From: Actinomycetes bacterium
Lineage (GTDB): Bacteria; Actinomycetota; Acidimicrobiia; Acidimicrobiales; Palsa-688
Assembly: GCA_021787365.1 (NCBI GenBank)
Contig: JAJYMB010000100.1
Coordinates: 1-58,525, forward strand
DNA: 58,525 nt
Direction of reading: 5' to 3'
The notes under the pieces: generated by a model
The model's database searches: none
Told to the model about the DNA's origin: nothing
Seen by the model: only the letters and a program-made list of their open reading frames with translations
Shown: positions 23,702 to 31,390 of the stretch, piece after piece
How positions within the stretch are numbered: the first letter of the stretch is position 1
How the letters are laid out: each line of letters starts with the position of its first letter
Translations under genes and position numbers: made by a program

Positions 23702-25444
23702 CTAGGCGCGCCGCAGGCGCGCCAGGGCAAGCACGGTCGTCATCGACCCGAGCCAGCCGTTCCACATGACCGGCGTGTACTGGTCGTTGCGGCTCGTGCT
23801 CGACGGGTAGCCCTTCCAAAAGCGCGTGTTCGCCTGGAACCAAGCGCCCGTGTACCACAAGGGGATTTCTGGCAGCTGCTCCAAGAAGTCGACCTGCAGC
23901 TCGTCGTAGAGCTTGCCGAGCGCGGCGCGGTCCTCGAGCGGCGTGGCCGCAGCCTGCTCGACGAGCGCCGAGTCTTTGGGCGCCGAAAAACGTTCGGTGT
24001 TCTGTCCGGCGCTGACAGCAGAGCTGATGGGCAGCCGGTACACCGTGTCGAAGTACTCCCACGGGGTGAGGGAGATCCCGACCTCGGGGTTTATGACCAT
24101 GTCGTAGTGCCCGCTCGCCACGTCCCCGCTCAGAGCCGGCGCAGGGACCGCCTCGACCGACACGTGGATGCCCACCTTGGCGAGCTGGCTCGACATCATC
24201 GCGGCCGCGCCGGCGAGTTCAGGCTTGCCCGCAGGTACCAAGAAAGCCAGCTTTTCTCCCTTGTACCCCGACTTGGCCAAGTACTTCTTGGCCAGCGAGG
24301 GCGAGTGGTGAAAACCGAGTTTCTTTACGGCCCTGGTGTCGACCCAGGAGGAGAGCTCGGGCAAGAGGCCGGTCGGGTTGGCCACCTCGACGGTACCGGT
24401 GTAGGCGCCGGCCGCCACGGCCTTGGGATCGAGGGCGTACGCGACAGCCAAGCGGAAGTCGAGGTCGTCCATAGGCGCCCGGGCCAGGTCCATCTGCAGC
24501 CAAGCCGTTGCCGCTGGGATCATGTAAGGGGGTGTCGCGTAGTACGTCTTGATCCCATAACCGGCGCCTTTGGACGCGGCCAGGTTGGCTATCCCGCGGA
24601 GCAGTTGGTTGCTCCAGTCCACGCGACCGTCGAGCAGCTCGGCCAGGCTTTTACCGCTCGACGCGCTCACGAGGTCGCAGAGGTAGGTGAACCGGAAAGA
24701 CAGCCCTAGCGCGTCTTTGGCCCACCAGTGGGGGTTGTCGCGGTAGCAGGCTCCGCGTGGGCTCGTCGAGTAGAGGAGCATCGGCCCGCTCGCCACGGGC
24801 GAAAGGTTGGGCGCTACCGTCGCCTGGCCGCTAGGGAGGGTGGACCAGATAGCGGCGGGCAGGACCGGCGCGTGCCAGAGGAACCTCGCCCACTGTGGGT
24901 AGCCCACGGGAGCTTTGAAACGCACCGTCACCGTGCTGCCGGCCGCGCTCACCGACTGCACGCTGGCGACGTCTTCGTGCCAGGGGTCGGCCTTGTCTGA
25001 CATGGCCAGGCGAACCGAGAAGGCAGCATCGGCCCCCGAGAGCGTGCCCGTGACCGCCCCCGTGCGGCTGCTCACCCAGTCCACCCCCCGGCGGATCTGG
25101 AGCCGGAAAGTGGTCGGGCCCGACCAGGACCCAGAGGACGCCAGCCAGGGGACCAACTTGGCTCGCATCGGGTCGTAGAGGAAGAGCGTCTCGTACAGCA
25201 GGCCGGCAGTCCCCGTGTAGCTGTTGGGGTCGAGGGGGTTGAAACTGGTGGGCGGGAAAGCAGAAGTGCCGCTCGTGTAAAGGGTCTCGGAGCGAGGCGG
25301 GGTGGCAGCGGTGCCTGCCGCCCGGAGGCCGACGGGTGAGGCCCCCGGGGCGGGGGCCAGTGCCAACGCCACCAATGCCGGCGCGAGCAAGCTGAGCTGG
25401 AGCCGGCGTGCCCCGACGCCCTTACTTGCTGATGATGCCCGCAC
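23702..25444 (-). CDS. Family 5 (peptide/oligopeptide-type) ABC substrate-binding protein, orphan
   Basis: 580 residues from GTG 25444, which has GGGGAGG 8 nt upstream; this start leaves only a 23-nt overlap with dinB. A basic start and hydrophobic segment (LQLSLLAPALVALALAPAPG, about 15-34) form a signal peptide without an obvious lipobox cysteine. The mature part follows the SBP_bac_5 pattern: FNPLDPNSYTGTAGLLYETL, a DWVSS-type lobe and PMDDLDFRLAVAYALD. Homologues bind peptides or other solutes outside the membrane. No permease or ATPase genes are adjacent, so it must work with components encoded elsewhere. Confidence 0.8.
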   Translation of the reverse strand: MRASSASKGVGARRLQLSLLAPALVALALAPAPGASPVGLRAAGTAATPPRSETLYTSGTSAFPPTSFNPLDPNSYTGTAGLLYETLFLYDPMRAKLVPWLASSGSWSGPTTFRLQIRRGVDWVSSRTGAVTGTLSGADAAFSVRLAMSDKADPWHEDVASVQSVSAAGSTVTVRFKAPVGYPQWARFLWHAPVLPAAIWSTLPSGQATVAPNLSPVASGPMLLYSTSPRGACYRDNPHWWAKDALGLSFRFTYLCDLVSASSGKSLAELLDGRVDWSNQLLRGIANLAASKGAGYGIKTYYATPPYMIPAATAWLQMDLARAPMDDLDFRLAVAYALDPKAVAAGAYTGTVEVANPTGLLPELSSWVDTRAVKKLGFHHSPSLAKKYLAKSGYKGEKLAFLVPAGKPELAGAAAMMSSQLAKVGIHVSVEAVPAPALSGDVASGHYDMVINPEVGISLTPWEYFDTVYRLPISSAVSAGQNTERFSAPKDSALVEQAAATPLEDRAALGKLYDELQVDFLEQLPEIPLWYTGAWFQANTRFWKGYPSSTSRNDQYTPVMWNGWLGSMTTVLALARLRRA

Positions 25445-26840
25445 CGCTAGAACCTCCCCGTGTGCTGCCCCCAGGGACCTTCGCCCGGTTGCCATCCTGA
25501 GCACGCCTCCTGGCTAACCCGTGAGCCGCCGGCACAACCGGACGAGGGCCTGTCGTAGCACTGGCGGGCCGGACAGCTCCCTCCCCGAAGCGAGCCCTCA
25601 CCTCGTCCACGGCCTCCATCGCTTCTCCCCATCTCGGGCCGCCACCGCTTGGCGGCGAGGAACCTCCTGCACATGGGGTTGGGGCCCGGCCCTTCGACGT
25701 TCCCTGGCCCGGGGGGCTCGGCCGGCGACCGGGCGCGGCGTCGAGATCGAACTGGAGCTGCTCGCCAGGCCCGTGGCCCCGCTCGAGGAGGCCCGAAGCG
25801 CTCACGCCGAGGAGGCGGGCCCCCTCGCCCAGCGACAAAGACGCGAGCAGCGGCTTCGCTGCTGCGACAAACGCTGGCCCGCTGTCTATGGGCGCAGTGA
25901 ACGTATGGCTCCGCGTCAGCGTCGTGAAATCCCCGTACCGCAGCTTCACCGTCACGGTGCGCGCCAACATCCCCGCCGCGCGCACGCGCCCGGCCACCTG
26001 GTCGGCCATGAAAGCCAGGCGCCGCTCGAGCTCGGCCCGGTCGCCCAGGTCTTTCGGGTAGGTCTCCTCGTGGCCGATCGACTTTGGTGCCCTGTCCGCC
26101 ACCACCGGGCGCTCGTCGCGGCCCCAGGCGAGCTCGTGGAGCAGCTTGCCGGCAGCCTTGCCGAGTGCCCCGACTAGAGAGCCCTCCGGCAGCGCAGCCA
26201 GGTCGCCCACCGTGGCCACGCCCAGTTTGCGGAGGCGCTCTCGGCTGGCCGGACCGACGCCCCACAGGGCGCCGACCGGTAGCGGCCAAAGGAACCCGAG
26301 CACCTCTTCCGGGGCGACGATGACAGTCCCCGGGCCCGGGAGCGGGCCTCCGAGCGAAGGACGAGGTTTGGCCGCCTCCGACGCCAGCTTGGCCACCAGC
26401 TTGTTGGGGCCGCCGCCGACCGAGCAGGTGAGCGAGAGCTCCTCGGCGACGCGCCGGTGGAGGCGGGCAGCGATGGCGCCCACGGGCCCGAACAGGGTCG
26501 TGGCAGCGCTCACGTCGAGGAACGCCTCGTCGAGCCCGATCCCCTCGACGAGGGGTGCCACCTCGTGGAGGACGGCGTGCAACCGCGCGCTCGCGCGCCT
26601 GTACAGCTCGAAGCGAGGAGGCAGGAACACCGCCTGCGGGCACAGCCGGCGGGCCTGGCCGGCGGGCATCGCGGAGCGGACCCCGTAAGCGCGCGCTTCG
26701 TAGCTGGCCGAGGCCACGACGCCCCTGCCTCCCGTGCCGCCCACGACGACGGGCCGGCCCGCCAGCGAAGGGTCCTCGTTCTTTTCGACCGACGCGAAGA
26801 AGGCGTCCATGTCGAGGTGGAGTACGAGGCGACCGCTCAT
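25422..26840 (-). CDS. dinB: DNA polymerase IV (Y-family)
   Basis: Translesion polymerase of the DinB family, 472 residues. Catalytic acidic residues are in LHLDMDAFFASVE (Asp10) and GLDEAFLDVS; YEARAYGVRSAMP is the fingers motif, and CSVGGGPNKLVAKLAS the palm motif. The little-finger domain runs to about residue 375, and QLQFDL near there resembles a beta-clamp-binding peptide. The last 90 residues are Pro/Gly/Arg-rich and disordered. ATG 26840 is clear. No LexA box was obvious upstream. Confidence 0.95.
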   Translation of the reverse strand: MSGRLVLHLDMDAFFASVEKNEDPSLAGRPVVVGGTGGRGVVASASYEARAYGVRSAMPAGQARRLCPQAVFLPPRFELYRRASARLHAVLHEVAPLVEGIGLDEAFLDVSAATTLFGPVGAIAARLHRRVAEELSLTCSVGGGPNKLVAKLASEAAKPRPSLGGPLPGPGTVIVAPEEVLGFLWPLPVGALWGVGPASRERLRKLGVATVGDLAALPEGSLVGALGKAAGKLLHELAWGRDERPVVADRAPKSIGHEETYPKDLGDRAELERRLAFMADQVAGRVRAAGMLARTVTVKLRYGDFTTLTRSHTFTAPIDSGPAFVAAAKPLLASLSLGEGARLLGVSASGLLERGHGPGEQLQFDLDAAPGRRPSPPGQGTSKGRAPTPCAGGSSPPSGGGPRWGEAMEAVDEVRARFGEGAVRPASATTGPRPVVPAAHGLARRRAQDGNRAKVPGGSTRGGSSGAGIISK

Positions 26841-26982
26841 GGCAGCTGCACCCTACGGTAGCCAAGCGCCGGAGCCATGGCCCCGCGACGGCCCCTGGCC
26901 CGCAACCACGACCCTGCCCGGGAGGCCCGGGAGCAGCTGCCGGCACCGCTAACGTGCATGGGATGGACCGGGGGCCCTCCCA

Positions 26983-28488
26983 GTGAAGCTCCACGAAGTG
27001 CGCCCGAGGAAGAGCGAGGACCGGCTCCCTCGCGAGGACCAGCTCGCGTGGAAGCTCGCGCTGATGGCGGCAGACCCAGCGCCAGTTGCCGGGGACGTGG
27101 CCGAAATGGTGGCCAACCGCCTGATCGACAATGCCGGCGTCGCTGCCGCCGCGCTCGGCCGCCGGCCCGTGGCAAACGCCCGCGCTCAGGCCCTCCGCCA
27201 CCGCCTGGGGCCGGGCGCCGCCGTCTGGGGCCGTCCGCCGCCGGGAGGGGTTTCCCCCGAGTGGGCGGCCTGGGCAAATGGGGTGGCGGTTAGAGAGCTC
27301 GACTTCCACGACACGTTCCTTGCGGCTGAGTACTCCCACCCGGGCGACAACATCGCGCCCCTGCTGGCCGCAGCGCAGCACGCCGGCCGGAGCGGGGCCG
27401 ACCTCGTGAGGGGCATCGCGACCGCCTACGAGGTGCAGGTGGACCTCTGCCGGGGGATTGCCCTCCACCCGCACCGGATAGACCACGTGGCCCACCTCGG
27501 GCCCTCGGTGGCGGCGGGCCTCGGCGCCTTGCTCGGCCTGGCCCCCGAGGTCACCTACCACGCCATCGGCCAGGCCCTCCACACTACGACGGCGACGCGC
27601 CAGTCGAGGAAGGGTGAGATCTCCACGTGGAAGGCCTACGCCCCTGCCTTCGCCGGCAAGGTCGCCTTGGAGGCCGTCGACCGGGCGATGCGGGGCGAGA
27701 CGTCACCGGCCCCGATCTACGAAGGCGAGGACGGTGTCATCGCCTGGCTCTTGGACGGGCCCGACGCGCGCTACGAAGTCCCGCTGCCCGAGCCGGGCGA
27801 GCCGAAAAGGGCGATCCTTTCCACCTACACCAAGGAGCACTCGGCCGAGTACCAAGCGCAGGCCTTCATCGACCTGGCGCGGCGCCTCCGCACCCGGCTC
27901 GGCGACCTCTCAGCCGTGCGCCGGGTGACGATCCGGACCAGCCACCACACCCACCACGTGATCGGCACCGGTTCGGGGGACCCGGAGAAGTTCGACCCCG
28001 GCGCGTCGAGAGAGACGCTCGACCACTCGCTCCCCTACATCTTTGCTGTAGCACTCGAGGACGGCGCCTGGGACCACGAAGCGTCCTACGCCCCCGAAAG
28101 GGCCAAGCGGCCCACAACCGTCGCGCTGTGGAGGAAGATAACCACCGAGGAGCGCCCGGAGTGGACGGAGCGCTACCTGGAGGGCAAAGCCTTCGGCGGC
28201 CACGTGGTGGTGGAGACCGAAGGCGCCGGCGTAATCGAGGACGAGGTCGAAGTGGCCGATGCCCACCCTCTCGGGGCGAGGCCCTTCGGACGGCCCGAGT
28301 ACGTGGCCAAGTTCCGCCGCCTGGCCCGGGCCACGGTGGTAGAAGAGCAACAGGAGCGCTTCTTGTCCCTGGCCGCGCGCCTGGCCGAACTGTCGCCCGG
28401 CGAAGTCCGCCAGCTCTCCTTCGCCTCGGACGCAGCTGGCGACGCCAGCACGGCCAACGGCGAGCGACGAGGCGAGGGGCTCTTCTGA
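26983..28488 (+). CDS. prpD: 2-Methylcitrate dehydratase (MmgE/PrpD family)
   Basis: 501 residues matching PrpD along its length: [55 protein letters not shown], and the C-terminal [18 protein letters not shown]. PrpD dehydrates 2-methylcitrate in propionate degradation. GTG 26983 gives the normal N-terminus. The stop overlaps the prpB start (TGATG), making a prpD-prpB pair. The citrate-type synthase gene prpC is not in the window. Confidence 0.92.
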   Translation: MKLHEVRPRKSEDRLPREDQLAWKLALMAADPAPVAGDVAEMVANRLIDNAGVAAAALGRRPVANARAQALRHRLGPGAAVWGRPPPGGVSPEWAAWANGVAVRELDFHDTFLAAEYSHPGDNIAPLLAAAQHAGRSGADLVRGIATAYEVQVDLCRGIALHPHRIDHVAHLGPSVAAGLGALLGLAPEVTYHAIGQALHTTTATRQSRKGEISTWKAYAPAFAGKVALEAVDRAMRGETSPAPIYEGEDGVIAWLLDGPDARYEVPLPEPGEPKRAILSTYTKEHSAEYQAQAFIDLARRLRTRLGDLSAVRRVTIRTSHHTHHVIGTGSGDPEKFDPGASRETLDHSLPYIFAVALEDGAWDHEASYAPERAKRPTTVALWRKITTEERPEWTERYLEGKAFGGHVVVETEGAGVIEDEVEVADAHPLGARPFGRPEYVAKFRRLARATVVEEQQERFLSLAARLAELSPGEVRQLSFASDAAGDASTANGERRGEGLF

Positions 28489-29432
28489 TGCTCCACTCGC
28501 GGGCGACGGCTCCGGGCCGGCGCCAAGCTTTCCGCGCCGGGCTGGCCTCGGGGAAGCTGTTGCGCTTCCCGGGAGCGTTCAACCCGCTCACGGCCATGCT
28601 CGCCGAGCGTCTCGGCTTCGAAGGGATCTACCTGTCGGGGGCGGTGGTGTCCGCTTCCCTCGGCCTGCCCGACGTGGGCCTGACCACGCAGAGCGAGGTC
28701 GCGCGCGCCAGCCACGAGGTCGCCCGTGTCACTTCGCTACCAACGCTGGTGGACGCCGACACGGGCTTCGGCGAGGCTATGAACGCCGCTCGTACGGTGC
28801 AGGTCCTGGAGGAGCTCGGTGCGTCGGGCTGCCACATCGAGGACCAGGTGAACCCCAAGCGCTGTGGCCACTTGGACGGCAAAGAGGTGGTACCTGCCGG
28901 CGTTATGTGCCGGCGCATAGCCGCCGCCGTGCGGGCGCGCCGAGACCCGGGCTTCGTGATCTGTGCCCGCACGGACGCCCGCGCGAGCGAGGGCGTGGCC
29001 GGCGTTATCTCTCGCGCCAAGGCCTACCTGGACGCCGGCGCCGACATGGTATTCCCCGAGGCGCTCGCCGGGGCGGGAGAGCTCGAGCAGATCCGCAGGG
29101 CGCTTGACGCGCCGCTCCTCGCGAACATGACCGAGTTCGGCAAGACGGAGCTGCTCGACACCGAAACGCTCGCCTCGCTCGGGGTAAACGTCGTCATATA
29201 CCCGGTAACCTTGCTGCGCCTGGCTATGGGCGCGGCCGAGAGGGGCTTGCGCGAGATAACCGAGGTTGGCACCCAAAAAAGACTGCTGGACCAGATGCAA
29301 TCCCGAGCTCAACTGTACGACCTCTTGGGCTACGACGAGTACACGCGCTTCGACGCGGAACTCGCCGAGCAGGGCCCTCCGAGCTGTGAGCACGACCCTT
29401 CGCGGCCGACAACGGGTAGGCGAGAGAAGTGA
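28488..29432 (+). CDS. prpB: Methylisocitrate lyase
   Basis: 314 residues. PrpB cleaves 2-methylisocitrate to pyruvate and succinate. Diagnostic sequence: FPGAFNPLTAMLAERLGFEG, LVDADTGFGEAMN with the Mg2+-binding aspartates, and the catalytic-cysteine motif KRCGHLDGK. ATG 28488 overlaps the prpD stop, and the prpB stop overlaps the next start as GTGA, so three genes may be translated in series although the third is functionally unrelated. Confidence 0.93.
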   Translation: MLHSRATAPGRRQAFRAGLASGKLLRFPGAFNPLTAMLAERLGFEGIYLSGAVVSASLGLPDVGLTTQSEVARASHEVARVTSLPTLVDADTGFGEAMNAARTVQVLEELGASGCHIEDQVNPKRCGHLDGKEVVPAGVMCRRIAAAVRARRDPGFVICARTDARASEGVAGVISRAKAYLDAGADMVFPEALAGAGELEQIRRALDAPLLANMTEFGKTELLDTETLASLGVNVVIYPVTLLRLAMGAAERGLREITEVGTQKRLLDQMQSRAQLYDLLGYDEYTRFDAELAEQGPPSCEHDPSRPTTGRREK

Positions 29433-31363
29433 CGTCCGAGACCTCGACCTCTCCTACCGAAGCGACGCGCGCCATGCACCTGCGGCCGCCGGCGCCGCTC
29501 GAGCCACCGCCATCCCACGCCCTTGCTCCCAGCAATGTGCTCAGAGGCAAGTGCGCCCCATGGGAGCGGGCGGCCTCCTTCATCGTGTTCCTCGGCCTTG
29601 CCCTGGCCCTCTTCCACGCCGCTTGGCAGCACCCCTTGTCGACCCAGATCGGGGGGGCCGGGGACGCCAACGAGTACGACTGGTTCCTCTCGTGGATGCC
29701 CTTCGCCATCGGCCACGCTCATGACCCGCTCATAAGCCACTACGTCAACTTCCCCGGCGGCATCAACCTCATGTGGAACACATCGGTCGTCTTGCCGAGC
29801 ATCCTCGTGTCGCCGCTCACTGTCATATTCGGCGCCACCTTTTCCTACAACGTTCTCGCCACGTTGGCGCCGGCTCTTTCGGCAACGTTCGCGTACTGGG
29901 CGTTCCGCCGCTGGACAGGGATCGCGCCGGCCTTCGCAGGGGCGCTCGTTTTCGGCTACTCGCCCTACATGGTCTCTCAGTCGGCCGGTCACCTGGCCCA
30001 GACACTCATCATGAGCGCCCCGCTCTTCCTCATCATCTTGGACCGGCTCCTCGCCGTACAGCAGGGCAAGCCCTGGCTCGAAGGAGCCGCCCTCGGGTTG
30101 CTGGCGTGGGCGCAGCTCTTGACCGGGGAAGAGGTCTTCGCCATGGAGGTCGTGGTGGCGCTCATCACAGTGATCGTGCTGTGCGCCATATCGGCAAACG
30201 AAGTACGGGACCGTTTACCCTACGCCCTCCGGGGAGGGGCGGTGGCGACGGGAGTTTTCGCCGTGCTGTCGGCACCGTTCCTCGCTGTCCAGTACCTCGG
30301 GCCTTACCGCGTCCAAAGCCCGCACCCACCCGACGTTTACTTGAGCGACCTGCTCAATTTCGTCGTCCCCACCAACATCACCAAGCTCGCGCCCAAAGCC
30401 GCCCTCAACATAAGCATGCACTTCAGCGGCAACGGCTCGGAGGAGGGCGCCTACCTCGGCATCCCGTTGTTGGTGCTCATCCTGGTCACGCTCTTTGTCG
30501 CCCGGCGCCGGCGTGTGACGTGGGTGGCTTTCGTAGCCGGGGCTTCCGCCGCCATCCTCTCGCTCGGCCCGACCCTGCACATACACGGCCACGACACCGG
30601 TATCCCCATGCCCATGGACGCCCTGGCCAAGATAGGGCCGTTCAAAAACCTCCTCCCCGACCGCTTCGCTTCGGTCATGACCCTCTTCGCAGGGATGCTC
30701 GTGGCGCTCGGCCTCGAGGAGCTGCACCGCTTAGGCCGTTTCCGCCTCCCGGCGCTGGCCGGCGGGTGGGCGGTGACAGCCCTAGGGCTGGCGTTCCTCT
30801 TCCCGATCACGAACTTCCCCGCTTCGCTCGACCCTCTCTTCAGCGCCTATGCAGGGGGCCTCGCCTGCCCCGGCGCCTCCAACAACCGGTCGCACCCGCC
30901 CGTCGCGCTCGTCATGCCGGCCGCGAACGAGCTGGACCTGCGCTGGATCGCCGAAGCGAACTTCTGCTTCGTCATGCCGAGCGACACCGGCATGACCGGG
31001 ACCAACTCTGGCGACCTGGGGCAACAAAACGTGATGCTGACAGTGGGCAATTCCTTGACGCCGGGCTTCCCGTTGCCTCCCCTGACGCCGGAGGTGCGCG
31101 AAGAAGCGGCCCTTTTCATCCAGGACCTTCAGGTCCAAGAGATAGTGGTCGGCCCCGAGACCCCGGCTTCGCCCCCCTGGTCCCCTACAGAACAGGCCCA
31201 GCTCGTCAACTGGGTCGTCGGGTTGACCGGGCAACAGCCCGTGCAGAGCTGTGACCCCTTCCGGAGCTACATCTGGAAGCACCTGCCGCCGGCCGGTGAC
31301 ATCGCCTCGGGCCACGTGGCCGCAGTCCAGCCACCCCCACCAGGTGCGAAATGCACGCCGTGA
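29429..31363 (+). CDS. Multi-span membrane protein resembling GT-C glycosyltransferases
   Basis: 644 residues. After a short cytoplasmic N-terminus, a first membrane segment (about 52-70) is followed by a loop with GDANEYDWFLSWMPFA, similar to the acidic catalytic loop after segment 1 of GT-C enzymes. About ten further hydrophobic segments run to residue 455, then a soluble extracytoplasmic C-terminal domain (about 470-644). GT-C enzymes use polyprenyl-phosphate sugars at the outer face of the membrane. Substrate is unknown, and the assignment rests on topology and the loop. GTG 29429 overlaps the prpB stop by 4 nt. Confidence 0.55.
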   Translation: MTSETSTSPTEATRAMHLRPPAPLEPPPSHALAPSNVLRGKCAPWERAASFIVFLGLALALFHAAWQHPLSTQIGGAGDANEYDWFLSWMPFAIGHAHDPLISHYVNFPGGINLMWNTSVVLPSILVSPLTVIFGATFSYNVLATLAPALSATFAYWAFRRWTGIAPAFAGALVFGYSPYMVSQSAGHLAQTLIMSAPLFLIILDRLLAVQQGKPWLEGAALGLLAWAQLLTGEEVFAMEVVVALITVIVLCAISANEVRDRLPYALRGGAVATGVFAVLSAPFLAVQYLGPYRVQSPHPPDVYLSDLLNFVVPTNITKLAPKAALNISMHFSGNGSEEGAYLGIPLLVLILVTLFVARRRRVTWVAFVAGASAAILSLGPTLHIHGHDTGIPMPMDALAKIGPFKNLLPDRFASVMTLFAGMLVALGLEELHRLGRFRLPALAGGWAVTALGLAFLFPITNFPASLDPLFSAYAGGLACPGASNNRSHPPVALVMPAANELDLRWIAEANFCFVMPSDTGMTGTNSGDLGQQNVMLTVGNSLTPGFPLPPLTPEVREEAALFIQDLQVQEIVVGPETPASPPWSPTEQAQLVNWVVGLTGQQPVQSCDPFRSYIWKHLPPAGDIASGHVAAVQPPPPGAKCTP

Positions 31364-31390
31364 CGCGCCCTCGCGGCCCCCAGCGCGACT

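Noticed and set aside
22658-24709. 683-residue plus-strand reading frame
   Set aside because: Antisense to three genes with recognised motifs on the minus strand (small protein, DUF3040, substrate-binding protein).
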